The notes: a model not told the origin generated them from the sequence alone. A stretch of 64,000 nt of DNA from Sphingopyxis sp. H053 (GCF_001468225.1 NZ_LNRU01000004.1:62001-126000), one strand, 5' to 3'; shown: positions 44,557 through 53,325, counted from the stretch's first letter. Numbers and translations: made by a program.

Positions 44557-45054
44557 TCAGCCCTCGCGCACGGGGGTGGGGGCGACGCTGTTCGTCTGCG
44601 CCTCGCGCCAGGCGTCGAGTTTTTGTGCCAGATTGGCATCATTATTCGCGAGCAGCGCGGCGGCGAAGAGGCCGGCGTTGGTCGCGCCTGCCTTGCCGAT
44701 CGCAAAGGTCGCGACGGGAATGCCGCCGGGCATCTGGACGATCGAATAGAGGCTGTCGACGCCGCTCAATGCCGCCGACTGGACGGGGACGCCGAGCACG
44801 GGCACGCGCGTCATCGACGCGACCATGCCGGGCAGATGCGCGGCGCCGCCGGCGCCCGCAATGATCGCAGCAAGGCCGCGGTCCGCCGCGCTTTTGGCAT
44901 AGTTTACAAGGCGGTCGGGGGTGCGGTGCGCGGAAACGATCTGCACCTCGTGCGCGATGCCGAACTCTTCGAGGATCTGGACCGCGTGCGCCATCGTCGG
45001 CCAGTCCGACTGGCTGCCCATGATGACGCCGACTTGCGGGGCGGTTTCGCCCAT
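44557..45054 (-). CDS. purE: N5-carboxyaminoimidazole ribonucleotide mutase
   Basis: 165 residues from the ATG at 45054; the extra upstream frame has no family similarity. Class I PurE motifs: [11 protein letters not shown], Ser-Ala-His-Arg-Thr-Pro, and [11 protein letters not shown]. Converts N5-CAIR to CAIR, taking the product of PurK encoded next. First gene of the five-gene operon. Confidence 0.96.
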   Translation of the reverse strand: MGETAPQVGVIMGSQSDWPTMAHAVQILEEFGIAHEVQIVSAHRTPDRLVNYAKSAADRGLAAIIAGAGGAAHLPGMVASMTRVPVLGVPVQSAALSGVDSLYSIVQMPGGIPVATFAIGKAGATNAGLFAAALLANNDANLAQKLDAWREAQTNSVAPTPVREG

Positions 45055-45248
45055 TTCAATCCCTCCTGCCCCGGCTTCATCGCGTGTGAATCGCCGCCGA
45101 TCCCCCCTAGCGACTGCTTTGCGCGCGGGCAACGCCGCGCGATTGATGCCATCGCGTTTACCGATTGGTATCAAGTCGGGACTAGGGTTGCCGCTCAATA
45201 TCTCGCGGCATTCGGCCGGGGATCGTGGGTTGGGTTCGGGGACGTTGA

Positions 45249-45893
45249 ATGGATAGCGTAGGGGGGGCACGGATCGCGGTCGACCAGTTCGGCACCGTCG
45301 CCGTAGACTCCATCGAGGACCAGCTGCGTGAAATACGCCGGGAACGCGATGCATTGCGCCGCGAGAACCGCGTGTTGAAGATCGCCGTCGCCGAGCTCGA
45401 ACGCGTGTCCGAGCGCGATACGCTGACGCCCTTGTTCAATCGCCGCTATTTCCTGACCGCGATTCACCACCGCATGGCGCGGTTCGAGCGGCACGCCGAA
45501 CGCGCCGCGGTCGTCTTTATCGACGTCAACCAGCTCAAATATATCAACGACAATTTCGGCCACGCCGCGGGCGATTTCGCGCTGCTGGAGATCGCCAAGC
45601 GGCTCGCGGGCTCGATCCGCGCGACCGATGTCGCGGCGCGCATCGGCGGCGACGAATTCGGACTGATCCTCGACCAGTCGAGCGAGGACGGCGCGCGCGT
45701 GCAGGTCAACCGGCTCTGCGACGTGCTCACCGCAGCGCCCGCCGAATATGACGGGCACGAGATTGCGCTGTCGGCGTGCTTTGGGGTCGCGATGCTGCAG
45801 ACGGGGATGACCGAATCGGACATTTTGGCCGCCGCGGACCGCGATATGTATCGCAGCAAGCAGGGGCTGGGCGGGCTGCCCGGCCACCGCTAA
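45249..45893 (+). CDS. GGDEF diguanylate cyclase
   Basis: 214 residues. A short N-terminus with a coiled coil (about 20-55: [15 protein letters not shown]), then one GGDEF domain with the intact Gly-Gly-Asp-Glu-Phe at 133-137 and an RxxD inhibitory site (Arg-Ala-Thr-Asp, 124-127) the usual five residues upstream. It should make cyclic di-GMP and be product-inhibited. No membrane or sensor domain is seen, so dimerisation through the coiled coil is the likely control point. It is divergent from purE. Confidence 0.93.
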   Translation: MDSVGGARIAVDQFGTVAVDSIEDQLREIRRERDALRRENRVLKIAVAELERVSERDTLTPLFNRRYFLTAIHHRMARFERHAERAAVVFIDVNQLKYINDNFGHAAGDFALLEIAKRLAGSIRATDVAARIGGDEFGLILDQSSEDGARVQVNRLCDVLTAAPAEYDGHEIALSACFGVAMLQTGMTESDILAAADRDMYRSKQGLGGLPGHR

Positions 45894-45945
45894 CCGCGCG
45901 TTAACCAAAAAAGCGCATCGTATCCCATGACGACAGGGGGGTGAG

Positions 45946-46275
45946 ATGCGAAACCAGACCGACCCATATCTCGACATCCAGAACCGGATTACCGGACAGA
46001 TCGGCGCGCTCGCTGAAGCGCTGCCGCACCGTGCGCTCGCGCAGATCGTGCAGGGGATCGACGACATCCGCTGCCTCGCGCGCGACCACGGCTTTGCCGC
46101 GGTCGAGACGCTGGCGAGCCGGCTCGAATCGGCGGTCGCGGGGGGCGGTTATCGCGCCGCGATCCTGACCTATCTCGACGCGATGAGCGATGCGGCGGCG
46201 GTGCCGCAAGGGCCGCTGCCGTCCGCCGTGCAGGAAGCGTGGCTGGCGTCGGTTGCGGTGCGTTTGGGTCATTGA
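45946..46275 (+). CDS. small helical protein, unknown function
   Basis: 109 residues, mostly predicted helix, Ala-rich, with no signal peptide or membrane segment. Typical sites: Leu-Ala-Glu-Ala-Leu-Pro-His-Arg-Ala near 22 and Ala-Ser-Arg-Leu-Glu-Ser-Ala-Val near 57. I do not recognise the family. It follows the GGDEF gene after 52 bp and may be cotranscribed. Confidence 0.6.
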   Translation: MRNQTDPYLDIQNRITGQIGALAEALPHRALAQIVQGIDDIRCLARDHGFAAVETLASRLESAVAGGGYRAAILTYLDAMSDAAAVPQGPLPSAVQEAWLASVAVRLGH

Positions 46276-46306
46276 CGCCAAACGCCTGACGATTCAGACT
46301 TAATCG

Positions 46307-46873
46307 ATGGATGCAATCATGCTTGGGCTGGTGGCGGTGCTGCTCGCCAATGCCGACGGGCGCAGCGGGATCGCGCTGTCGCGGCTGGTGAGCGCGCGCA
46401 GCGACCGGCGCGTCACGGTCGTCATCGCTTTTGCCGCTTTCATCGTCAACGCGGTCATCGCCGCGGTCGCCGGCGCGATCGCCAACGGGATGATCGGGCA
46501 GGGGGTTGCCGCTCTGCTCGTCGCGCTCGCAATGCTCTCGGCGGCCGCCGCATTGCTGTGGCGGATGAAACCTGCGTTCGATGCGGGCGCCGACGATGCG
46601 TCGCCGGTCATGCTTGCCGGCCGGATGCTCGCAAGCCAGTTCGGCGACCGCAGCCATTTCCTGATCGGCGCGCTCGCGGCGACGAGCGGCGCGGGGCAAT
46701 GGGCGGCCGCCGGCGGGCTGGTCGGCTGGACGCTGGCGATGCTGCCTTTTCTCGCCTTTGGCCCAGCGCTCGCCGAGCGGCGCGCGGCGCGGAACCTGCG
46801 TTGGGCCGCGGCCGCGATCCTGATCCTCTGGGGGCTGCGGACCGCGCTGGGGGCGTTCGGATTGATCGGCTGA
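46307..46873 (+). CDS. GDT1/UPF0016-like membrane protein with degenerate motifs
   Basis: 188 residues, six hydrophobic segments in two repeats, as in the GDT1/TMEM165 cation exchangers (Mn2+/Ca2+). The family signature Glu-x-Gly-Asp-Lys/Arg-Ser/Thr is degraded: the first copy is Asn15-Ala-Asp-Gly-Arg-Ser20, the second is Gln111-Phe-Gly-Asp-Arg-Ser116. Loss of both Glu residues should change or abolish cation transport. Fold assignment is moderate, activity uncertain. Confidence 0.6.
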   Translation: MDAIMLGLVAVLLANADGRSGIALSRLVSARSDRRVTVVIAFAAFIVNAVIAAVAGAIANGMIGQGVAALLVALAMLSAAAALLWRMKPAFDAGADDASPVMLAGRMLASQFGDRSHFLIGALAATSGAGQWAAAGGLVGWTLAMLPFLAFGPALAERRAARNLRWAAAAILILWGLRTALGAFGLIG

Positions 46874-46987
46874 TACGTCCGGTTGGCTCGGTTTCATCGT
46901 TTTTGTCGATCAAGCTCACCCAAAGCTTCAATGGGAAACCTGTGCCCCGCTTCGCTATATCGGCGGGACAACAGAAAGGATGCTCCC

Positions 46988-47449
46988 ATGTCCGACAAAA
47001 ATGACAATGCCCCCGCCGTCGCGGATGCGCTCAACGCGCTGCTCGCCGACAGTTTCGCGCTCTATCTGAAGACCAAAAACTATCACTGGCACGTCCAGGG
47101 CCCGCGCTTTCGCGAACTGCACCTGCTGTTCGACGAGCAGGCGGCGCAGATTTTCGCGACGACCGACCTGATCGCCGAGCGCGTGCGCAAAAATGGCGCG
47201 CCGACCTTGCGCTCGATCGGCGACGTCAGCCGCCGCGCGTCGATCCGCGATGATGACAGCGCGGGTTCGGATGCCGAGGTGATGATCCGCACGCTGGCCG
47301 GCGACAACAAGTTCCTGCTCGGTCAGCTCAAGGCGGTGAAGGCCGCGGCTGAGGCCGACGGCGATATCGCGACGAGCGGGCTGGTCGACGGCTGGGCCGA
47401 CGAGGCGCAGCAGCGGATCTGGTTTCTGGAAGCAACGCTGGGCTATTGA
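46988..47449 (+). CDS. dps: Dps-family DNA-protection/ferritin-like protein
   Basis: 153 residues from ATG 46988 behind AGAAAGGA. The Dps ferroxidase residues are in Tyr-His-Trp-His-Val-Gln-Gly with Leu-His-Leu-Leu-Phe-Asp-Glu-Gln about 15 residues later. Forms a dodecamer that stores iron and limits Fenton damage. A 135-base element follows downstream. Confidence 0.92.
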   Translation: MSDKNDNAPAVADALNALLADSFALYLKTKNYHWHVQGPRFRELHLLFDEQAAQIFATTDLIAERVRKNGAPTLRSIGDVSRRASIRDDDSAGSDAEVMIRTLAGDNKFLLGQLKAVKAAAEADGDIATSGLVDGWADEAQQRIWFLEATLGY

Positions 47450-47480
47450 TGGCGCAAGCCAGATTAGACGTGCCCCATTC

Positions 47481-47568
47481 GTCATCCCGGGCTTGACCCG
47501 GGATCCCGCTTTTTGAGTATCGACTGGCTTCGGTCGCAAGCGGGACCCCGGATCAAGTCCGGGGTGAC
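47481..47568. repeat. REP-like palindromic element, same family as the one in ileS
   Basis: Arms at 47481-47510 and 47539-47568, about 30 bases each with a few mismatches, 28-base loop region. Outer ends GTCAT/GTCAC and inner AGCGGGA match the ends of the ileS element at 36451-36529. It lies between dps and the cold-shock gene. Confidence 0.8.
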
Positions 47569-47624
47569 GATGAATGAGAAGGCCGCTTGTCGCTCGAAAG
47601 CGGCGGGTCCCTCATGGCAAACAA

Positions 47625-47652
47625 AAAAGGGCGGCCCGAGAGCCGCCCTTTT
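47625..47652 (-). terminator. intrinsic terminator of the cold-shock gene
   Basis: An 11-bp stem AAAAGGGCGGC/GCCGCCCTTTT with a CCGAGA loop; on the minus strand it is followed by TTTTTTGTTTG. It lies 18 bases after the stop codon of the double cold-shock gene. Confidence 0.85.
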
Positions 47653-47670
47653 CGTTTTCTGTCCGACCGA

Positions 47671-48468
47671 TCAGTCCTGATGCGGCTGGATGTTCACCGC
47701 GGCGAACTTGCCGCGGTCGTCGACTTCGATGTCGAACGCGACGCGGTCGCCTTCGTCGAGGCCCGCCATGCCGGCGCGCTGGACCGCGCTGATGTGGACA
47801 AAGGCATCGGCCTGTCCGTCGTCGCGCGCGATAAAGCCGAAGCCCTTCGTCGTGTTGAAGAATTTGACGGTGCCCGAGGTGCGTTCACCGGTCAGCTGAC
47901 GACGGCCGCGGGCACCGCCCGGGGCGCCGCCGGGTGCGCCGCGATCTTCGCGTGCACGCGGAGCGAATTCCTCGACCGGCATCGGCTCGCCTTCGATCTT
48001 GAGATCGATGGCCGAAACCTTGCCATTGCGTTCGACGAGCGTGAAGCCGAGCGGCTGGCCCGAAGCGAGACCCTGAAGCCCGGCCTGTTCGACTGCGCTG
48101 ATATGGACGAACACGTCTTCGCCGCCATCGTCGCGGGCGACGAAACCGAAGCCCTTCGATGCGTTGAAGAATTTCACCGTGCCATTGCCTTCGCCGACGA
48201 CCTGCGCGGGCATGCCGCCGCCACGTCCGCCGCCGAAGCCACCGCCGCCGCCACGATCGCCGCCGCCGAAGCCGCCGCGGTCGCCGCCGCCGAAGCCGCC
48301 GCCACGATCACCGCCGCCGAAGCCGCCGCGGTCGCCGAAGCCACCACCGCGATTGCCGCCGCCATAGCTGTCGCCGCCATAGGGTGCAGGTTCGAAGCTG
48401 TCGAAATTGCCGAAATCATCGCGCTTGCCGCGCCCCCGCTGGCCGCGGCGATCCTTGTTGAAACTCAT
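47671..48468 (-). CDS. two-domain cold-shock protein with Gly-rich N-terminus
   Basis: 265 residues. Residues about 30-90 are a Gly/Arg/Asp-rich low-complexity tract (repeated Gly-Gly-Asp-Arg-Gly-Gly-Phe), then two CSD domains near 96-160 and 200-262, each with the RNP1-like Lys-Gly-Phe-Gly-Phe and RNP2-like Val-Phe-Val-His-Ile pattern, joined by a Pro/Gly/Ala linker. Binds single-stranded RNA/DNA. The RGG-like tail suggests an RNA-chaperone or condensate role. The upstream gap (48469-48731) is long enough for the structured 5' leader usual in cold-shock genes. Confidence 0.93.
   Translation of the reverse strand: MSFNKDRRGQRGRGKRDDFGNFDSFEPAPYGGDSYGGGNRGGGFGDRGGFGGGDRGGGFGGGDRGGFGGGDRGGGGGFGGGRGGGMPAQVVGEGNGTVKFFNASKGFGFVARDDGGEDVFVHISAVEQAGLQGLASGQPLGFTLVERNGKVSAIDLKIEGEPMPVEEFAPRAREDRGAPGGAPGGARGRRQLTGERTSGTVKFFNTTKGFGFIARDDGQADAFVHISAVQRAGMAGLDEGDRVAFDIEVDDRGKFAAVNIQPHQD
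48225..48365 (-). repeat. in-gene tandem repeat encoding the Gly-rich tract
   Basis: Degenerate repeats of a GCCGCCGCCGAAGCCGCC-type unit (on the plus strand) encode the Gly-Gly-Asp-Arg-Gly-Gly-Phe/Gly units of the cold-shock protein. It is a likely site of slippage between strains. Confidence 0.75.
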
Positions 48469-48731
48469 TGTCTAATAGTCGCTTTCGGTTCGTCCATACC
48501 CCATTCGATCAGCGCCTTGCGTCGGACGGGGACGCAGTTCACCATGGGCACAGACTCGCCCCGTGCCTCTAACGGCGCAATATATAGCCTAAATGAACGC
48601 CATCTGCGAACGGAAAATTCAGGTCCCGGCCCTGGCAGAAAGCGCGCTTTGCCGCAGCCCCGCGGCGGGCGGCCTACGCCCGCGAAAACCAGTCATTGAG
48701 CGGCGAGGCCGCTTGGCCTAAGGCGACCTCT
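48469..48731. other. gap between divergent cold-shock and RNase D genes
   Basis: 263 bases with no credible gene. It should hold both promoters and, on the minus strand, a 5' leader for the cold-shock mRNA. Around 48580-48600 there is an AT-rich patch (CAATATATAGCC), a possible -10 region. Confidence 0.4.
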
Positions 48732-49349
48732 ATGACTGTCTATTTCCACGAAGAAGATTTGCCCGAGGGCGTGCTGGGTCCGGGCGCGGTTGCGATCGAT
48801 ACCGAGACCATGGGGCTGAACCCGCTGCGCGACCGGCTGTGCCTTGTCCAGATCAGCGACGGGTCGGGCGACGAGCATCTGGTCCGCTTCAAGCCCGGCA
48901 GCACCTATGACGCGCCGGTACTGAAGGCGATATTGACCGACCCCAACCGGTTGAAATTATTCCATTTTGCGCGCTTCGACATCGCGGCGCTACAGCAGGC
49001 GCTCGGCGTCGTCACCGCGCCCGTCTATTGCACCAAGATCGCCTCGAAGCTGATCCGCACCTACACCGACCGCCATGGCCTGAAGGAACTGGTGCGCGAA
49101 CTCTTGGGACAGGAAGTGTCGAAGCAGCAGCAGTCGAGCGACTGGGGTGCTGCCGAACTCAGCGACGCGCAGCGCGACTATGCCGCGAGCGATGTGCGGT
49201 TCCTGCACGCGATGAAGGAGATCCTCGACATGCGGCTGGCGCGCGAAGGGCGCACCGGCCTCGCGCAGTCCTGCTTCGATTTCCTGCCGACGCGCGCGGC
49301 GCTCGATCTCGCGGGTTGGCCCGAGGTCGATATTTTCGCGCACACCTGA
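48732..49349 (+). CDS. rnd: ribonuclease D (short, exonuclease-domain-only form)
   Basis: 205 residues from ATG 48732. DEDDy 3'-5' exonuclease: Asp and Glu in Ala-Ile-Asp-Thr-Glu-Thr-Met, Asp in Ala-Arg-Phe-Asp-Ile-Ala-Ala-Leu, and Tyr/Asp in Asp-Tyr-Ala-Ala-Ser-Asp-Val. The HRDC domains of E. coli RNase D are absent, as in the short alphaproteobacterial form. Followed after 19 bp by lptC, an order common in alphaproteobacteria. Confidence 0.93.
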   Translation: MTVYFHEEDLPEGVLGPGAVAIDTETMGLNPLRDRLCLVQISDGSGDEHLVRFKPGSTYDAPVLKAILTDPNRLKLFHFARFDIAALQQALGVVTAPVYCTKIASKLIRTYTDRHGLKELVRELLGQEVSKQQQSSDWGAAELSDAQRDYAASDVRFLHAMKEILDMRLAREGRTGLAQSCFDFLPTRAALDLAGWPEVDIFAHT

Positions 49350-49368
49350 AGAGGCGATTCGCAAGAGC

Positions 49369-50007
49369 ATGTCCGAACGCGCCGATCTTGACCGCACGAT
49401 GCGCCGCATGTGGGCGGCGAGCGGGTCGAGCCACGACCGCGTCGTGCGCATCCTGCGTTACGGCCTGCCGCTCGTCATCGGCGTCGTCGCGGCGGTGCTC
49501 GTCTTCTCGCCCTTCACTCAGCGCGCCGAGATCAGTTTCCTCTTGTCCAAGGACAAGGTCGAGATGGCCAAGGAGCGGATGAAGGTGACGCGCGCCGAAT
49601 ATCGCGGCCAGGATGCGAAGGGGCAGCCGTTCGCGCTGCTCGCGGGCAGCGCGGTCCAGAAAAGCTCGGCCGAGCCGATCGTGCGGATGACCGACCTGTC
49701 GGGGGCGATCAAGCTCACCGATGGCCCGGCGACGATCGTCGCGAAGGACAGCGCCTATAATATGGAGACCGAAAAGGTCGCGGTGCCCGGGCTGGTGCAG
49801 GTCAAGAGCGCCAATGGCTATCGCATCGATGCGAGCAATGTCGCGGTCGATTTGAAGACGCGTAGTCTCGCCGGGCAGGGCGGCGTCAACGGAAGTTTGA
49901 ACATCGGCCATTTTTCGGCCAACCAGCTGTTCGCCGACCTCGACAAGCGGGTCGTTCGCCTGCAGGGCAATGCGCGGCTGCGGATCAATCAGGGAGTGCT
50001 CAAATGA
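49369..50007 (+). CDS. lptC: LPS export protein LptC
   Basis: 212 residues: cytoplasmic N-terminus, one membrane segment (about 29-47), then a periplasmic LptC/OstA-like beta-jellyroll. Bridges the LptBFG transporter and LptA. The reading frame overlaps lptA by 4 bases (ATGA). Weak sequence conservation is normal for this family; the call rests on layout and its lptA partner. Confidence 0.88.
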   Translation: MSERADLDRTMRRMWAASGSSHDRVVRILRYGLPLVIGVVAAVLVFSPFTQRAEISFLLSKDKVEMAKERMKVTRAEYRGQDAKGQPFALLAGSAVQKSSAEPIVRMTDLSGAIKLTDGPATIVAKDSAYNMETEKVAVPGLVQVKSANGYRIDASNVAVDLKTRSLAGQGGVNGSLNIGHFSANQLFADLDKRVVRLQGNARLRINQGVLK

Positions 50008-50582
50008 ACCGCGTATCGCCAATGAAGAGCGTGGCGCTTGCGGGCACCGGCTTTGCACTCGCCAGCCTTGCCTTGCTGTCATCGGGTAGCGGCGGCGACG
50101 TCGCGCAAGCGCAGGCGCTCGCCAATCACAACAGCGGGGCGCCGGTCGATTTCGCCGCGGGCAGCATCGAGGTGCAGGACCGCGCCGACCGCGTCGTTCT
50201 GGAGGGCAATGTCCGCGTCACGCAGGCGGGACTGACCGTCACCGCACCGCGGATGACCGTCGCCTACACGCGGAGCGGTGGCACCGACGTCAACCGGCTC
50301 GACGCTACTGGCGGCGTGACGGTGGTGAAAGGCGATGAGACGGCGAAGGGCAATGTCGCCATTTACGACCTCGACCGGCGGCTAATCACGATGGTCGGCA
50401 ATGTCGAACTGCGCCAGCGCGGAAACAATCTGCGCGGCGGGCGGCTGGTGATCGATCTCAACAGCGGGCGCGCGACGGTCGACGGGCGCGGCGCGGCGCG
50501 CGGTCCCGACGGCAACCCGGTGCAGGGCGGCACGGGCGGACGCGTCACCGGCACCTTCACAGTACCGGAAAGAAAGCAGTAA
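50004..50582 (+). CDS. lptA: LPS transport periplasmic protein LptA (OstA-like)
   Basis: 192 residues with a signal peptide (cleavage near Ala-Gln-Ala-Gln-Ala), then an OstA-like beta-jellyroll: Gly-Ser-Ile-Glu-Val-Gln-Asp-Arg-Ala-Asp and repeated Val-x-Leu-Glu-Gly-Asn-Val strands. Polymerises to carry lipopolysaccharide across the periplasm. The usual next gene, lptB, is not seen here. Confidence 0.9.
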   Translation: MNRVSPMKSVALAGTGFALASLALLSSGSGGDVAQAQALANHNSGAPVDFAAGSIEVQDRADRVVLEGNVRVTQAGLTVTAPRMTVAYTRSGGTDVNRLDATGGVTVVKGDETAKGNVAIYDLDRRLITMVGNVELRQRGNNLRGGRLVIDLNSGRATVDGRGAARGPDGNPVQGGTGGRVTGTFTVPERKQ

Positions 50583-50686
50583 CCAACGCCTTTAACCGGG
50601 CTGCAACCACGCGCCTTCACCAAGGGTGCGGGACCAGATCATCCGCGGAGCCGGGGGGCGACGCCGCATAGTCGAAAGCAGCCCCC

Positions 50687-50836
50687 ATGCGCTTTTCCCC
50701 GATCGTCCCGCCCCGGCGTCCGCTGTTCGGCCGCCGCCAGGAACCCCCTGTGGTGATCGTGCCCACCCCGACATCCGAAGAGCGGCGGCTGATCGACCGC
50801 ATCATTCGTCACGCGGGCTATCGCGAGTCGCGGTAA
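50687..50836 (+). CDS. possible 49-residue small protein
   Basis: Open frame from ATG 50687 to TAA 50836. The C-terminal half (Ser-Glu-Glu-Arg-Arg-Leu-Ile-Asp-Arg-Ile-Ile-Arg) looks like an amphipathic helix and codon use is in keeping with the neighbours. The ribosome site is weak. It fills most of the 294-base gap between lptA and the exporter gene. Confidence 0.4.
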   Translation: MRFSPIVPPRRPLFGRRQEPPVVIVPTPTSEERRLIDRIIRHAGYRESR

Positions 50837-50876
50837 GCGTTGTTAGCGCAGCATATCGCCCCTACATGGGGCGCGC

Positions 50877-52691
50877 ATGCCGCCTGACACCTCCACTTCC
50901 GCCGACGCCTCGCGTGAGCCGCCCGTCCTTGCGACGCTGCGGCGCTTCCTGCCCTATCTGTGGCCGGCGGGGCAGACCGAGGCGAAGGTCCGCATTGTCC
51001 TCGCGGGCCTCATCGTGCTCGCGTCGAAGGGCGTGCAGCTGTCGATGGGCTTCCTCTATGGCGCCGCGATCGACCGGATGGCGCCGGGGATGGAGCAAGG
51101 CGTCGCGCTCGCGATCGGGCTCGTCCTCGCTTACGCCGGCGCACGCTTTGCCGGAGTGCTGTTCGACAATTTGCGCAATGTCGTGTTCGAACGCGTCGGG
51201 CAGGATGCGACGCGCGAACTCGCGATCACGACCTTCAGCCACCTGCATGCGCTGAGCCTGCGCTTCCACCTCGCGCGGCGGACGGGCGAGGTCACCAAGG
51301 TGATCGAAAGGGGCACGAAGAGCATCGACACGATGCTCTATTTCCTGCTGTTCAACATCGCGCCGACGATCGTCGAGCTGCTCGCGGTGCTCATCATTTT
51401 CTGGACCAAGTTCAGTTTCGGGCTGGCCAGCGCGACCGCGTTGATGGTCGTCGTCTATATCATCTTCACGCGCAAGGTGACCGACTGGCGCAACGCGCTG
51501 CGCACGCGGATGAACGACCTCGACACGCTGACCATCGGGCGCAGCGTCGACAGCCTGCTCAATTACGAAACGGTCAAATATTTCGGCGCCGAGGCGCGCG
51601 AGGAAGCGCGCTACCGCGACGTCGCCGACCAATATGCGCGCGCCGCGGTGAAGAGCGAGAACAGCCTCGCGTGGCTCAATATGGGGCAGAGCCTGATCAC
51701 CAATATCGCGCTCGCGGGCGCGATGGCGTACACCGTGTGGGGCTGGTCGCGGGGGCAATTCCAGGTCGGCGACGTCGTGCTGGTGAACACTTTGCTCGCG
51801 CAGCTCTTCCGCCCGCTCGACATGCTCGGCATGGTCTATCGCGTGATCCGCCAGGGGCTGATCGACATGGAGGCGATGTTCCGGCTGATCGACACCCCGT
51901 CCGAAATCAGCGATGCCCCGGATGCCTGGCCGCTCGTCGTGAACGGCGGCGCGGTGGCATTCGAGAATGTCGTTTTCGGTTACGAGCCCGACCGCACGAT
52001 TTTGAACGGCGTGAGCTTCGCGGTCGGCGCGGGCGAGACGTTGGCGATCGTCGGCCCGTCGGGCGCGGGCAAGTCGACGATCGCGCGGCTGCTCTTCCGC
52101 TTCTATGACCCGCAGGGCGGACGGATCATGATCGACGAGCAGGATATCGCCAAGGTCACGCAGAAAAGCCTGCGCGCCGAGATCGGCATCGTCCCGCAGG
52201 ACACGGTGCTATTCAACGACAGCATCGGCTACAACATCGCCTATGGCCGCGAAGGCGCCAGCGCGGATGAAATCGCGGCGGCGGCCGAGGGCGCGGCGAT
52301 CGACGGCTTCATCGCGATCCTGCCGCAGGGCTATGATACCGAAGTCGGCGAGCGCGGGTTAAAACTGTCGGGCGGCGAGAAGCAGCGCGTCGCGATCGCG
52401 CGCACCTTGCTCAAGAACCCGCCGGTGCTGATCCTCGACGAAGCGACGAGCGCGCTCGACAGCCGCACCGAGGCGGCGATCCAGGACACGCTCGAACGCA
52501 TCGCCGCGCGGCGCACGACGCTGGTGATCGCGCACCGGCTGTCGACGGTGACGGGCGCCGACCGGATCGTGGTGCTCGACAAGGGGCGTGTCGCCGAAAC
52601 CGGCACGCACGACCAGCTGCTGCGGATGCGCGGGCTTTACGCCGACATGTGGGCGCGGCAGCAGGCGGAGAAGGAAGAGGGGACGGTTTAG
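50877..52691 (+). CDS. Atm1/ABCB7-type ABC exporter
   Basis: 604 residues, one half-transporter: six membrane segments (about 40-330) then the nucleotide-binding domain with Walker A Gly-Pro-Ser-Gly-Ala-Gly-Lys-Ser-Thr (393-401), signature Leu-Ser-Gly-Gly-Glu-Lys-Gln, and Walker B Ile-Leu-Asp-Glu-Ala-Thr-Ser-Ala. The Asn-Tyr-Glu-Thr-Val-Lys-Tyr-Phe stretch marks the Atm1 branch, which exports glutathione or heavy-metal conjugates and supports Fe-S balance. Substrate by family only. Confidence 0.9.
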   Translation: MPPDTSTSADASREPPVLATLRRFLPYLWPAGQTEAKVRIVLAGLIVLASKGVQLSMGFLYGAAIDRMAPGMEQGVALAIGLVLAYAGARFAGVLFDNLRNVVFERVGQDATRELAITTFSHLHALSLRFHLARRTGEVTKVIERGTKSIDTMLYFLLFNIAPTIVELLAVLIIFWTKFSFGLASATALMVVVYIIFTRKVTDWRNALRTRMNDLDTLTIGRSVDSLLNYETVKYFGAEAREEARYRDVADQYARAAVKSENSLAWLNMGQSLITNIALAGAMAYTVWGWSRGQFQVGDVVLVNTLLAQLFRPLDMLGMVYRVIRQGLIDMEAMFRLIDTPSEISDAPDAWPLVVNGGAVAFENVVFGYEPDRTILNGVSFAVGAGETLAIVGPSGAGKSTIARLLFRFYDPQGGRIMIDEQDIAKVTQKSLRAEIGIVPQDTVLFNDSIGYNIAYGREGASADEIAAAAEGAAIDGFIAILPQGYDTEVGERGLKLSGGEKQRVAIARTLLKNPPVLILDEATSALDSRTEAAIQDTLERIAARRTTLVIAHRLSTVTGADRIVVLDKGRVAETGTHDQLLRMRGLYADMWARQQAEKEEGTV

Positions 52692-53323
52692 GGCGGCGGC
52701 GCGCCTTCGACGTCGCCGGGGGCCGGCGCGTCGGTGCTGTCGACGGCATCGCCCCGACCATCGCCGTCGCCGGGCGCGGCCGGTTCGGTACTGGCGCTTC
52801 GTGCAAAACCCATCGTCGCAAGCACGCCGTCGCGGCGGACGAAACCGTGGATCAGCGCGACGGTCAGATGACCGAGGATCAGCGCGAAAAAGGCGAAGGC
52901 GACCAGTGCATGAAGCTGGCGCAGCCCGCCAAAGACGAGCGCGTCGGGCGGCAGGATGGGCGGGAGGACCAGCCCGGCGCCGAGGCGGACGGGATAGCTG
53001 CCGGCCGAAAGCATCGCCCAGCCGATGATCGGCAAACCGATCATCGCCAGATAAAGCAGGACGTGCGAGACGCGCGCCGCGCGTTGCTGGATGCGGGGCA
53101 GGTCGTCGGGCAGCGCCGGTGCCCGCGTGCCGATGCGCAGCGCGAGGCGGATGCCGGCGAGCAGCAGGATGGCGATGCCAAGCGGGCGATGCAGCGCGAG
53201 GAGCGCGGTATAGGCGGGGCCTGCGGTCGAGACCATGGCGACGCCGATGAACAGCATCGCGATGATCAGCGCGGCCATTGTCCAGTGGAGCAGGCGGATC
53301 GGGAGGGGGAATCGATGTGGCAT
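52688..53323 (-). CDS. cytochrome b561 family membrane protein
   Basis: 211 residues from ATG 53323, four membrane segments with heme-ligand His residues in Leu-Leu-His-Trp, Leu-His-Arg-Pro, Val-Ser-His-Val and Leu-His-Ala-Leu, plus a polar Pro/Ala/Gly tail of about 40 residues. Moves electrons between quinols and a periplasmic partner. It begins 2 bp after the catalase-like peroxidase, a recurrent pairing that suggests it feeds electrons to it. Confidence 0.9.
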   Translation of the reverse strand: MPHRFPLPIRLLHWTMAALIIAMLFIGVAMVSTAGPAYTALLALHRPLGIAILLLAGIRLALRIGTRAPALPDDLPRIQQRAARVSHVLLYLAMIGLPIIGWAMLSAGSYPVRLGAGLVLPPILPPDALVFGGLRQLHALVAFAFFALILGHLTVALIHGFVRRDGVLATMGFARSASTEPAAPGDGDGRGDAVDSTDAPAPGDVEGAPPP

Positions 53324-53325
53324 GA

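Noticed and set aside
48225-48365. Repeat tract as a CRISPR array
   Set aside because: Units are short, have no unique spacers and encode the Gly-rich part of the cold-shock protein.
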